Shown here piece after piece: positions 57,101 through 64,000 of a stretch of DNA of 64,000 nucleotides. The notes beneath the pieces were generated by a model. That model was given only the letters and a program-made list of their open reading frames with translations. It ran no database searches and had not been told where the DNA came from. Every line of letters starts with the position of its first letter. Position 1 is the stretch's first letter. Source of the DNA: Butyribacter intestini (GTDB lineage Bacteria; Bacillota; Clostridia; Lachnospirales; Lachnospiraceae); contig LLKB01000007.1 in assembly GCA_001414325.1 (NCBI GenBank), positions 62,001 through 126,000 of the forward strand. Reading direction: 5' to 3'. Made by a program: the position numbers and the translations under genes.

Positions 57101-58593
57101 TAAATGTAAATGATGCAGACGGAAAAGAAGTGGCACAGAAGTCAAAATATTATACGGTTGATATAGAGCCGGGTAATGAAAAGAACATTACACTTGAATT
57201 GTCAGGTATAAATGCTGCAGAATATGGAGACTGGAAAGTTTCGGCAAATATAGTTTCGTCAGTGCCGGAGGATACTGCCGCCTCAGGAGATAATTTGATT
57301 TCGATGGAACCGGCACAAACAGAGGAAGCGACAACTTCACCGAATATTAATAATGAGCCAAAAGAGATAGAGGAAAAGACAAAGGATAACAACGGCACAG
57401 AGATGACTTTAGGAAATAGTGACTTTGTTGTAAGAACACAGATGTGCGATTCGGGTGCTTATCCATATATGCTTGTCGAGGTTAAGAATGAAGGCAATAG
57501 AAAGGATTCAGCGAAACTTAAACTATACAACGCAAATGATGTGACAGAGTCATATGGAGAAAGGGATGTTTCAAATCTGGAACCGGGAAGTGCCAAGATG
57601 TTTAAGGTAAACATAAAGCAGGATTGGGCAGATGATAATGGAAAAGTAGCGGTGCTTGCTCATGTTCAGGATGCCTCAAACGAAATGTACACATATAATA
57701 ATTATGCATATCAATATACGACCATAAATTATGGAAGATTTTTGATAAATTATATTTTGAATGGTGGTGTAAATAATTCTGAAAACCCATCGACTTATAC
57801 AACATCAGATAGGATAAAACTTAAGGAGCCGACAAAAGACGGTTATACATTTGAAGGCTGGTACACATCTTCAAAATTTGATATTATCTCAAGAATCTCT
57901 GAGATTGCATCGGGAAATGCACAGGACATAAGTGTCTATGCTAAGTGGAAGCAAAAAGAAGCAGAAGCAACAAAAACTCCTGCACCGGAGGTGACTGAGA
58001 AACCGCTTGTAAAGCCGACGACAACACCAACAAAGACACCGGCTGCAACAGCAAAAGCGACAGCAAAACCGACAACGAAACCGACAACAAAGCCGGGCAG
58101 TAATCCAAGTGCAGGCAGTAAGGTTAAGCTGTTGAAAAAGGGAATTGTAAAGAAACTTACAAAATATAATGCATATTTTAAGGTTACAAAACCTGGAAAA
58201 GTTGTTAAAAGTAAGATAACAGGTGGAGAAGTTCAGTTTGTTAAACCGATTAAAAATAAGACTTCAATATCTGTACCGGACACTGTAAAGATAGGAAAAT
58301 TTTCTTATAAGGTTAAGTCTGTTGCCGGAAATGCACTAAAAAACAAAAAGACTTTGAAGAAAGTAACTATTGGTAAAAATGTTACAACAATTGGAAAAAA
58401 TGCTTTTACCGGAAGCAAAAAGCTTAAAAATATAACAGTAAAATCATCAGTGCTTAAGAGTGTTGGAAAGAATGTATTTAAGGGCATATACAAAAAAGCT
58501 GTTATAAAGGTACCAAAGTCAAAATATAAAAAGTATAAAAAGCTGTTTAATAAAAAAACAGGATTCGGCAGAAAAATGAAGCTTAAGAAATGA
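54184..58593 (+). CDS. Large surface lipoprotein with InlB-type repeat and C-terminal LRR-like region
   Basis: A 1469-aa lipoprotein with a basic N terminus, a hydrophobic segment and the lipobox LTGC (Cys25). Next is a carboxypeptidase-regulatory-like beta domain (ELVVMNQYGEIVPGAEVSIGG). A long middle part contains bacterial-propeller-like blocks (KNYYMVYQESS, IYVCSAANMEGD). CARDB-like segments follow (LPVTLKLKNDGNKKISYVEV). An InlB B-type repeat lies near residue 1190 (TKDGYTFEGWYTSS...ISVYAKW). After it come a Thr/Pro/Lys linker and a BspA-like leucine-rich region (ALKNKKTLKKVTIGKNVTTI). It is probably an adhesin or sensor on the cell face. AAAGGAG lies before the start. No terminal sorting signal, so it is held only by the lipid. 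Confidence 0.8.
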   Translation: MEFGKRFKKKLLCVLVATSLVLTGCSGGEPTDDGEDDVPKGQYELVVMNQYGEIVPGAEVSIGGSTYTTSDYGTIKIDNPGMGNYDISVKCNNYYDYNAKYSIGDESTGKITIKAATLDAHRLQSAVYKRGAGKVDLVDTYKKVNKGTAGWKFSIDAAVCNDAETVASYKLFQRTESGDKEIASSTTGEFNDISINDFSVGTGVFITVYDNDGNQISTSLRLEIAENPNYTEHTELSFGNENKITVSDKVPIFGGTELNFGFPSIPLDYKVSEDTIHIGFNVDDETFDDNALFENYKKMLNQVKAAKFASTNMKTAIAQLKKKQKKKGVMGMAGFDKGVEVTASGYAEAGVNSDGTLSSGTGYLCVTAEASAEFDWQFVVWVIPVTIGITGAIEADFADTITYDFNENKLEGDSSLTLKPSLEANAGVGFKYLNGGVYGSAGLETKLVIASLSEEPGFTYLDLSSSIGIYARVAWFEPKYDIAKGTFHLWTREDKKSAQSVKKISDGMTDFSQLYDLTNYKLSKNADKIKIKAVSKGDKTVIASGVNPAAEPVVSSNGKDALNVYTVRENVNGTDYTAPKLYYQTYTADGNTGSWSDAKKVDQDESDSSTAVSEMNQKLYTDGKNYYMVYQESSVDTNILKSYASASTDEEKDSILKSIWKNVELHVKKYDTENNQWIDYGKIKTDGAFDYNADIIVNDGKIYVCSAANMEGDYFGTGTDKNYINISNCTINDASATKNWNVKKAAGNLNSVTSLAAGIKDNKITCVYGVDSDNDLSTDEQEIKSYTDGDSQENTSVCTGNAVTVDYGYKNDGKETFTIASNSNLSYLKDDGTVNGIVDDMGSYDGVYAITDRGIYYAKNTENGTEIFGRYKTADGTYGDAVEVTQEERWLRNVSAFTIADKDFIVASSDDYDTEGDRGVTDSEIDAFEVTDYYDLNVEEASYDLNNSLMGEELPVTLKLKNDGNKKISYVEVNVNDADGKEVAQKSKYYTVDIEPGNEKNITLELSGINAAEYGDWKVSANIVSSVPEDTAASGDNLISMEPAQTEEATTSPNINNEPKEIEEKTKDNNGTEMTLGNSDFVVRTQMCDSGAYPYMLVEVKNEGNRKDSAKLKLYNANDVTESYGERDVSNLEPGSAKMFKVNIKQDWADDNGKVAVLAHVQDASNEMYTYNNYAYQYTTINYGRFLINYILNGGVNNSENPSTYTTSDRIKLKEPTKDGYTFEGWYTSSKFDIISRISEIASGNAQDISVYAKWKQKEAEATKTPAPEVTEKPLVKPTTTPTKTPAATAKATAKPTTKPTTKPGSNPSAGSKVKLLKKGIVKKLTKYNAYFKVTKPGKVVKSKITGGEVQFVKPIKNKTSISVPDTVKIGKFSYKVKSVAGNALKNKKTLKKVTIGKNVTTIGKNAFTGSKKLKNITVKSSVLKSVGKNVFKGIYKKAVIKVPKSKYKKYKKLFNKKTGFGRKMKLKK

Positions 58594-58664
58594 TTTTTTG
58601 TATAAGGTAAGCAGTGTAATAAAAGGGATGTAGTTTGTATAAATTTACAAATTGCATCTCTTTT

Positions 58665-58750
58665 GTAACAGTTCAGCCAAAAAAAGATAAGTCAATAATA
58701 CACGAGCTTGCTCGATGTATTATTGGCTTGTTTTTTGGCTGAACTGTTAC
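58665..58750. repeat. Dispersed element with GTAACAGTTCAGCC inverted ends (copy 4, 86 bp)
   Basis: Perfect 14-bp ends (GTAACAGTTCAGCC and its complement) enclose CAATAATACA and TGTATTATTG, a different inner hairpin from the other short copy. The whole can act as a two-way terminator. Confidence 0.8.
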
Positions 58751-58860
58751 TATCTTTTTGGTATTGTCATAAAAAAGTAAATGAAAATTTGTGTCATAAG
58801 GAGTATAATAGTAAAGATGTTTATAAAACGATATGATTTGACAGAAAGGATTGGAATGAT

Positions 58861-59568
58861 ATGTACACTTTTAACAGCAGAGTAAGATATAGTGAGGTTG
58901 ACAGTGACGCAAGGCTTACGCTTGACGGTATTATAAATTATATGCAGGACTGCACGAATTTTCAGTCCGAGGATTTGGGAGTCGGTCTTGATTTTCATAA
59001 GGAAAGGCAGATTGCGTGGATTCTTAATTCATGGCAGATAGTTATTGATGAATATCCGAGGATGGGCGAAAATATTATAATTGGTACGCAGTCATTTGGA
59101 TATGAAAAGATGTTCGGTCACAGAAATTTTCTTATTACAAAGGAGGACGGCAGCAGGGTTGCTATTGCAAATTCACTCTGGGTGCTTATGGATTTAAAGA
59201 AAAACAGACCTATGATAGTTACGCCTGAGATAGGGGATGTCTATGGTACACATGAGCCGCTTGAAATGGATTATGCACCGAGAAAGATTAAAGTGCCGGA
59301 GGGCGGTGTGAAAGGCAGGGAGTTTGTGGTGCAGGAGTCACAGCTTGACACAAACCACCATGTAAATAACGGACAGTATGTGAGGATGGCGATGAACCAG
59401 ATTGAACTTAAGTCTGTTAAAGAACTCCGTGTCGAGTATAAGAAACAGGCACTTCTTGGTGATGTTATTGTTCCGGTGATATGTGAGCAGGAAAATGAGA
59501 CTTTTGTTTCGCTTGATGATGAAGAGGGCAAAGCGTATGCGGTCGTGCAGTTTAAAACTATCAGGTAG
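58861..59568 (+). CDS. Acyl-ACP thioesterase (FatA/FatB family)
   Basis: A 235-aa double hot-dog thioesterase. It has FNSRVRYSEVDSDARL at the N terminus, IAWILNSWQIVIDEYPRMGE in the first domain, and LDTNHHVNNGQYVRMAM in the second, which includes the catalytic Asn and His. The family ends fatty acid synthesis by releasing free fatty acid from acyl carrier protein; chain length is unknown. Start: ATG with AAAGGA upstream. Solitary. Confidence 0.88.
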   Translation: MYTFNSRVRYSEVDSDARLTLDGIINYMQDCTNFQSEDLGVGLDFHKERQIAWILNSWQIVIDEYPRMGENIIIGTQSFGYEKMFGHRNFLITKEDGSRVAIANSLWVLMDLKKNRPMIVTPEIGDVYGTHEPLEMDYAPRKIKVPEGGVKGREFVVQESQLDTNHHVNNGQYVRMAMNQIELKSVKELRVEYKKQALLGDVIVPVICEQENETFVSLDDEEGKAYAVVQFKTIR

Positions 59569-59595
59569 CAAAGCGGATTGCGAATAGCCGCTTGA
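59565..59595 (+). repeat. REP-like dispersed element, copy e
   Basis: Overlaps the thioesterase stop codon and contains GTAGCAAAGCGGATTGCGAA and AGCCGCTTGA. Confidence 0.6.
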
Positions 59596-59670
59596 CATTT
59601 TTACACGCAGGATTTGTGTTTACGCACAAATTTGAGATGCCCTGAAAAGCGGGCAGGAATGGAGTTTTTT

Positions 59671-60423
59671 ATGGTTTTAGCTTTTGTATTATGGGTGCTT
59701 GGGATTGCATCCGTGGTGTATTTTGGCGCTTATGCGTTCATTATCGGTTTGAATAATTCATTTACATATTTCTGGCTGCTTCTCGGCGTGGTGCTTTCGG
59801 CGGCTGGAACAGCTTCGAGGATGTGTCACAACGGCAGACTGCATCTGCCTAAGGCGGTGTCAGTGGCATTGATTGTATGTGTGATATTATTTCTAGGTGC
59901 TTTCGGTGTTGCAGAAAGTGCTATAATTAAAAATGCGGTTCAGAAACCGGAGAAAAATGCGGATTATATAGTGGTTCTCGGTGCGAGGGTGAATGGGACA
60001 AGAGTTACTTTAAACCTCAAATACCGTCTTGATGTGGCACTTGATTATCTTAATGAAAATGAGGGGACAAAGGTTGTTGTTTCGGGCGGTCAGGGTAAAG
60101 GCGAGGAAATAACGGAGGCTAAAGCAATGTCTGATTATCTTGTCAAAAACGGAATTAAAAGTGACAGGATAATACTTGAGGACCGGTCAAAAAATACAAA
60201 TGAAAATCTGAAATTTTCGGCTGAGCTTATCGGCAGCAAAGAAAAAAAGACTGTTATTGTCAGCAATGATTTTCATATTTACAGGGCAAAATGCATAGCA
60301 AAAAAGATGGGTTACACAGATGTGAGCGGTGCAAGTGCAAAGACTAAGCCGATTACGATACCCAACAGTTTTGTGAGAGAAGCATTTGCGGTTATAAAAT
60401 ATAAGATTTTTAATCAGATATGA
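59671..60423 (+). CDS. YdcF/ElyC-family membrane protein (DUF218)
   Basis: A 250-aa protein with three N-terminal membrane helices, then a DUF218 domain: YIVVLGARVNGTRVT, VVVSGGQGKGEEITEAKAM, DRIILEDRSKNTNENLKFS and VIVSNDFHIYRAKCIAKKMGY. Related ElyC/SanA proteins affect peptidoglycan and lipid-carrier metabolism, but the activity is unproven. Start at 59671 with GGAG 6 nt before; an ATG at 59659 is an alternative. Confidence 0.8.
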   Translation: MVLAFVLWVLGIASVVYFGAYAFIIGLNNSFTYFWLLLGVVLSAAGTASRMCHNGRLHLPKAVSVALIVCVILFLGAFGVAESAIIKNAVQKPEKNADYIVVLGARVNGTRVTLNLKYRLDVALDYLNENEGTKVVVSGGQGKGEEITEAKAMSDYLVKNGIKSDRIILEDRSKNTNENLKFSAELIGSKEKKTVIVSNDFHIYRAKCIAKKMGYTDVSGASAKTKPITIPNSFVREAFAVIKYKIFNQI

Positions 60424-60543
60424 CAAAAACCGTTATGCGAAAACGGCTGAAAATATAAAAGAAAAATCGTATAAATACATTGTTTGGATATATCAGGAAA
60501 CAAGTTTTACGAAGTGATGTATCTATATGGAAATGAGGAAAAA

Positions 60544-61269
60544 ATGGAAAATGAAGCATCAGATAAAAAGAAAGATATAAAAAGAGGAGTACAGGACGGA
60601 ATACCGATAGCACTTGGTTATCTGTCGGTGAGTTTTGCATTTGGAATAATGGCAGTTTCGGCAGGGCTTACACCGTGGCAGGCGATACTTATATCGGTTG
60701 CAAATGTAACATCGGCGGGACAGTTTGCTGGTGTTGAGATAATGGCTGCGTGTGGCGGTCTTGTTGAGATGGCACTTACGCAGCTTGTTATAAATATACG
60801 ATATGCACTTATGTCACTGTCACTTGCACAAAAGGTGGATGACACCTTTAAAAAGCCGACACGAATGGCAGTAAGTTTTTGCGTGACGGACGAGATATTT
60901 GCGGTTTCAGTCAGCAGAAACAAGACCGTAAGCAAATATTATATGCTTGGGATTATATCGGTTTCATACATCGGCTGGATAGCGGGAACAGCGTTTGGTG
61001 CACTGCTTGGCGGCATACTTCCGGCAGTTATAAGTGACGCACTGGGTATTGCAATATATGGAATGTTCCTTGCGATAATTCTTCCGGCGGCAAGGGACGA
61101 CAGTCGTTTTCTGAAAGTAATAATAATTGCCGTGGTATTAAGCTGTATGTTCAGATGGGTTCCGGTGTTAAATAAAGTTTCGTCAGGCTTTGTTATAATA
61201 ATATGTGCGGTAGCTGCATCGGCAGTCGGTGCGTGGCTTTATCCGATTGATGAGGAGGAAGGAAATTAA
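60544..61269 (+). CDS. azlC: AzlC family branched-chain amino acid exporter subunit
   Basis: A 241-aa membrane protein with DGIPIALGYLSVSFAFGIMA, NVTSAGQFAGVEIM and NIRYALMSLSLAQKV, the AzlC signature. With AzlD it exports branched-chain amino acids or analogues such as azaleucine. Start at 60544 with GAGG 5 nt before. The azlD gene lies 98 bp downstream. Confidence 0.92.
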   Translation: MENEASDKKKDIKRGVQDGIPIALGYLSVSFAFGIMAVSAGLTPWQAILISVANVTSAGQFAGVEIMAACGGLVEMALTQLVINIRYALMSLSLAQKVDDTFKKPTRMAVSFCVTDEIFAVSVSRNKTVSKYYMLGIISVSYIGWIAGTAFGALLGGILPAVISDALGIAIYGMFLAIILPAARDDSRFLKVIIIAVVLSCMFRWVPVLNKVSSGFVIIICAVAASAVGAWLYPIDEEEGN

Positions 61270-61367
61270 ATCTCTGATATATTTAGTAAAGATTTGTGAA
61301 GAAGTAATGTTGAAAACGAAAAATGATTTTATATCCATAAAAGTATGTGGAGAAATGAGGAAAATAA

Positions 61368-61685
61368 ATGAACACACAGACATTTTTTATATATCTTATA
61401 GTGATGGCAGGGGTTACATATCTTATCAGGGCAATTCCGCTCACGGTTTTTACGGGAAAGATTGAGAACAGATTTATCAAATCATTTCTTGCGTATGTGC
61501 CGTATGCGGTGCTTGGTGCGATGACATTTCCGGCAATAATCTATTCAACGGCAGATTTGATTTCGGGAATAGCAGGAACGGTGGTCGGAGTATTCTTTGC
61601 ATATAAAAGGAAAAGTCTTTTGACGGTTGCGGTCGCAGCCTGCCTTGCGGTTCTTCTTGTATCAGTGATAGAGCTTGCGTTATAG
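61368..61685 (+). CDS. azlD: AzlD family branched-chain amino acid exporter subunit
   Basis: A 105-aa protein with four helices, starting TFFIYLIVMAGVTYLIRAIPL and containing SFLAYVPYAVLGAMTFPAII, typical of AzlD. It acts as a small partner of AzlC. ATGAGG lies 7-8 nt before ATG. The 98-bp gap to azlC has no clear feature. Confidence 0.92.
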   Translation: MNTQTFFIYLIVMAGVTYLIRAIPLTVFTGKIENRFIKSFLAYVPYAVLGAMTFPAIIYSTADLISGIAGTVVGVFFAYKRKSLLTVAVAACLAVLLVSVIELAL

Positions 61686-61737
61686 CTGTAAAATCTAAAT
61701 AAACAGAACAAAGAACACAAAAAGTTCACAAAAATTA

Positions 61738-61764
61738 TTAGCACTCGCTATTGACGAGTGCTAA
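61738..61764 (+). promoter_or_regulatory. CIRCE operator (HrcA binding site)
   Basis: TTAGCACTC - 9 nt - GAGTGCTAA, a perfect match to the CIRCE consensus. HrcA binds it and releases on heat shock. It controls the following Hsp20 gene. Confidence 0.95.
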
Positions 61765-61779
61765 TAAAAGTGCTATAAC
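61751..61779 (+). promoter_or_regulatory. Sigma-A promoter of hsp20, overlapping CIRCE
   Basis: TTGACG (61751-61756), 17-bp spacer, TATAAC (61774-61779). The -35 box lies inside CIRCE, so HrcA would block RNA polymerase directly. Confidence 0.8.
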
Positions 61780-61892
61780 ATAATCAGAACAAAGGAAGGG
61801 AACAAAAAGAAGAAAAGAAATAAGATTTCAATCAGACAATCGGATTTGGAGATTGAGATTAAAAACTTTCACTGACAGGTCGCAAAGCGACT

Positions 61893-61940
61893 GTGTTCAT
61901 GAGCAAGTAGCGAAAGCGGATTGCGAATGTCTGCTTTGCT
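61893..61940 (+). repeat. REP-like dispersed element, copy f, in the hsp20 leader
   Basis: ATGAGCAAGTAGCGAAAGC, then GGATTGCGAATGTCTGCTTT. Inside the 210-nt untranslated leader between the CIRCE promoter and the start codon. The rest of that leader has a short CGCAAAGCG palindromic stretch and nothing else recognised. Confidence 0.6.
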
Positions 61941-61997
61941 CCTCCCGGTTCCATGAAACAAGGTAACAAAGCATATATGAAAAAGGAGAGATGACTT

Positions 61998-62465
61998 ATG
62001 TTAATGCCTAGTATTTTTGGAGAAAATTTGTTTGATGATTGGTTTGATGAATTCCCGTTTTATGATTTCGATAAGAGCATGAAAAACACGGAAAAGAAAT
62101 TATATGGTAAGAAAGCAAGCAGGATTATGAAAACTGATATTAAAGAGAAAAAAGACAGTTATGAGCTTGAAGTTGACTTGCCGGGATTTACTAAAGATGA
62201 GATAAATGCTTCTATTGAGGACGGCTATTTGACAATCAGTGCCGCAAAAGGTCTTGATAAAGACGAGAAAGAAAAAGACAGCGGTAAATATATCCGCAAA
62301 GAGCGTTATGCAGGTGCCTGCCAGAGAAGTTTCTATGTTGGTGAGGGTGTCAAACAGGAAGATGTCAAGGCTGAGTTTAAACATGGTATTTTGAAACTCA
62401 CTGTTCCAAAGAAAGAGCCTGAAAAGGAAGTTGAAGAAAAGAAATATATTGCGATTGAAGGATAA
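61998..62465 (+). CDS. hsp20: Small heat-shock protein Hsp20 / alpha-crystallin family
   Basis: A 155-aa ATP-independent chaperone. The alpha-crystallin domain is present: MKTDIKEKKDSYELEVDLPGFTKDEINASIEDGYLTISA and the end GILKLTVPKKEPE with a C-terminal I-A-I-like motif (KKYIAIEG). Hsp20 holds unfolded proteins as oligomers for DnaK and other systems. Its CIRCE operator shows heat regulation through HrcA. Start supported by AAGGAG 9 nt before. Confidence 0.95.
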   Translation: MLMPSIFGENLFDDWFDEFPFYDFDKSMKNTEKKLYGKKASRIMKTDIKEKKDSYELEVDLPGFTKDEINASIEDGYLTISAAKGLDKDEKEKDSGKYIRKERYAGACQRSFYVGEGVKQEDVKAEFKHGILKLTVPKKEPEKEVEEKKYIAIEG

Positions 62466-62469
62466 AATA

Positions 62470-62516
62470 TAGTGTTATGAGCAAGCCGCAGAGCGGATTG
62501 CGAATATCCGATTGAT
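62470..62516 (+). repeat. REP-like dispersed element, copy g
   Basis: TAGTGTTATGAGCAAGCCGC followed by AGAGCGGATTGCGAATATCC and GATTGA, directly after the hsp20 stop. It is the copy nearest to the consensus. Confidence 0.7.
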
Positions 62517-62613
62517 ATGACGACTGTAAAAAGTTCTATTTTAAACCTCCATAGCATAACTTGAATAAGATACAAATGTATATAAGTCAAGGTATGTTAT
62601 GGAGGTGTTTTTT

Positions 62614-63615
62614 ATGGGAATGGATGAAAAAGTTGATGAAGTGCTTAAACAGTATGAGCTTGATATAAAGGCAAAAAGACGCGTGAGGGGTTCAGTGGTT
62701 GTAGAAAGTGGGGATGAATTTTATGTTGTAAAACCATATCTTAGGGATGAGATGAGGATTTTGTTTGAGGAGAGTGTAAAAGAATGTCTCTATAAAAACG
62801 GCTATGAATTTGCTGATTTTGCTTTGAAAAATAATTTAGAGAAATATATAAGCGAGGATTCGTGTGGCGGGAAGTGGGTTATAAGAAGATGGTTTCAGGC
62901 ACAGGATTGTGATGTGAGAGATAAAAGTGAGGTCCGTATGGCGGCGGGGCATCTTGCATATTTACATAGATGTATGAGACTGCCTGATGAATCTGAGGCA
63001 AAATTTAATACATCAAGAATAGATATAGTTTCTTTGTTTAAGAAACATAATAATGAAATGAAGCGTGTGAACAGTTATATCAAGGCAAAAAAACAGAAAA
63101 ATCATATGGAGATAAGCATACTCAATTCGTTTAGAGAGTTTTATGAGCAGGGAGTAGAGGCTTTGGAATATATACAAAGATGCGGCATAGATGAGTTATG
63201 TGAGAAGACAATAAGTGAAAACAGGATAATTCATGGAAGTTATAATTATCATAATATTTTTTTTAGCAGGGAAAATATAATAACATCAAATTTTGAAAAA
63301 TCTGCGGTGGGACTTCAAATGACAGATTTATATGACTGGATTAGAAAAATTATGGAGAAAAACGGATGGAACTGTGAGCTTGGAGTTTCTATCGTTGAGG
63401 AATATATTAAAAAAAGAGAGCCTGAACCCGGTGAAATGGAAGTTTTGCATGCACTGTTACTCTATCCTGAAAAGTATTGGAAACTGGTTAATTTTTATTA
63501 TAATGGAAAAAAGACATGGATTTCCGAAAAAAATTATGAAAAACTTGAAAAAATAAGGGCACAGGAACCTGACAGACAAAAATTTATCGCTAAGATAAAA
63601 GATTTAAGAGTTTGA
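62614..63615 (+). CDS. CotS-like spore-coat kinase homologue (aminoglycoside-phosphotransferase fold)
   Basis: A 333-aa protein with a kinase-like fold of the CotS/YutH type. Residues near the middle read GGKWVIRRWFQAQDCDV, MAAGHLAYLHRCMRLPDES and IIHGSYNYHNIFF, then LYDWIRKIMEKNGW. In true kinases the HGD segment holds the catalytic Asp; here it is HGS, so activity is doubtful. CotS proteins are assembled in the spore coat, and their presence supports a spore-forming lineage. Start at 62614 with GGAGG 8 nt before. Confidence 0.7.
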   Translation: MGMDEKVDEVLKQYELDIKAKRRVRGSVVVESGDEFYVVKPYLRDEMRILFEESVKECLYKNGYEFADFALKNNLEKYISEDSCGGKWVIRRWFQAQDCDVRDKSEVRMAAGHLAYLHRCMRLPDESEAKFNTSRIDIVSLFKKHNNEMKRVNSYIKAKKQKNHMEISILNSFREFYEQGVEALEYIQRCGIDELCEKTISENRIIHGSYNYHNIFFSRENIITSNFEKSAVGLQMTDLYDWIRKIMEKNGWNCELGVSIVEEYIKKREPEPGEMEVLHALLLYPEKYWKLVNFYYNGKKTWISEKNYEKLEKIRAQEPDRQKFIAKIKDLRV

Positions 63616-63656
63616 CTTTTTTTTTAAGTGGTTTTGAGTTATAATCAAATAGTACA

Positions 63657-63692
63657 GTATGAAAAATGCCGCTGATGCAGTATTTTTCATAC
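63657..63692 (+). promoter_or_regulatory. Hairpin in the gap before the last lipoprotein gene
   Basis: GTATGAAAAAT (63657-63667) pairs fully with ATTTTTCATAC (63682-63692). Just upstream lies TATAAT (63640-63645), so the hairpin could begin the leader of the lipoprotein transcript. Confidence 0.5.
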
Positions 63693-63793
63693 GACAATTT
63701 GGGTTTGAGTAAAACAAGTTGTTCAGAAATAAGGATTAGTGTATTAGTCTTATGACTGTGCAGTGACTTTTTGATTAGGAGGGGCATTTTAAG

Positions 63794-64000
63794 ATGCACA
63801 AGAAAATAGGGACCGGTTTTATTAAACGGTGTGTGTGCCTTGTATTTTTGGTGGTAATGATGTGTGGATGTGCAAATAAAAGCGATTCACAAAACAAAGT
63901 GCAGGATACGGCTAAGCCTATGGCTGCACAGTCTTTTACAGGGGTTATCACGAGTGTTGACAAGGAACTGAAACAGCTTTCGGTAAGGGAGATTGACACA
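63794..64000 (+). CDS. N-terminal part of a lipoprotein (3' end outside the window)
   Basis: The first 69 codons are visible: a basic start MHKKIGTGFIKR, a hydrophobic stretch, and a lipobox-like MCGC (Cys26), followed by a hydrophilic linker and GVITSVDKELKQLSVREID. The cysteine marks a lipid-modified surface protein. Good site AGGAGGGG upstream. The rest lies beyond the window and no function can be given. Confidence 0.65.
   Translation, partial: MHKKIGTGFIKRCVCLVFLVVMMCGCANKSDSQNKVQDTAKPMAAQSFTGVITSVDKELKQLSVREIDT

Overview
The window looks like chromosomal DNA from an A+T-rich Firmicute of the Lachnospiraceae type, a motile and probably spore-lineage gut Clostridium relative. The evidence is the strong GGAGG/GAGG ribosome sites and A+T-rich codon use, two methyl-accepting chemotaxis receptors, an orphan spore-germinant-receptor-like protein (SpoVAF/GerA type), a CotS-like coat kinase homologue, an acyl-ACP thioesterase, large lysine-rich surface proteins, and a HrcA/CIRCE operator. 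I cannot assign genus or species from the sequence alone.

Layout. 1-1.5 kb: the end of a sortase-type surface protein, a tRNA-Lys and a compact Fst-like type I toxin/antisense-RNA pair. 1.6-12.3 kb: two PLP aminotransferases, then a surface-polymer block (TagD-like cytidylyltransferase, a tandem-domain CDP-glycerol polymerase) and a secreted 5'-nucleotidase with a very basic tail. 12.4-13.7 kb: five tRNA genes (Pro, Gly, Arg, His, Gln) and thrH. 14-21.7 kb: a signalling island in which an MCP plus a sugar-binding lipoprotein converge on an MCP plus a GGDEF-EAL protein. 22-31.5 kb: MATE exporter, an unrecognised nuclease-like protein, SpoVAF-like protein, Na+/H+ antiporter, TatD, KsgA, PAP2 phosphatase and an Rpn-like nuclease.

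31.8-45.3 kb is a complete type I-B (Tneap/Cst-type) CRISPR-Cas locus. The effector operon is cas6-cas8b-cas7-cas5-cas3. It is followed by three small co-oriented genes that are not standard cas genes (a DUF4869-like protein, a miniature P-loop ATPase and a TOPRIM-like protein), then a leader and an array of 50 repeats, and finally cas4-cas1-cas2. The array therefore separates interference genes from adaptation genes. Several spacer pairs are diverged versions of one another, pointing to repeated sampling of related invaders.

45.4-64 kb is mixed accessory and housekeeping DNA: a DUF5662 protein, an AraC regulator, a heterodimeric ABC exporter with one degenerate ATP site, a methyltransferase, a DUF2500 protein, a WapI-type immunity protein, a FlaR-like kinase, a 1469-residue lipoprotein, an acyl-ACP thioesterase, a YdcF protein, AzlC/AzlD, a CIRCE-controlled Hsp20, a CotS-like protein and the start of another lipoprotein.

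Two dispersed repeat families run through the intergenic DNA. One is bounded by GTAACAGTTCAGCC inverted ends and always carries an inner hairpin. One large member (51.37-51.61 kb) contains an elaborate foldable structure. The other is a REP-like element with core GCGGATTGCGAATATCCG, found at gene ends, inside the CRISPR leader and in the hsp20 leader. The best candidates for something undescribed are the three-gene cassette inside the CRISPR locus, the structured repeat element, and the Fst-like toxin/antitoxin pair.
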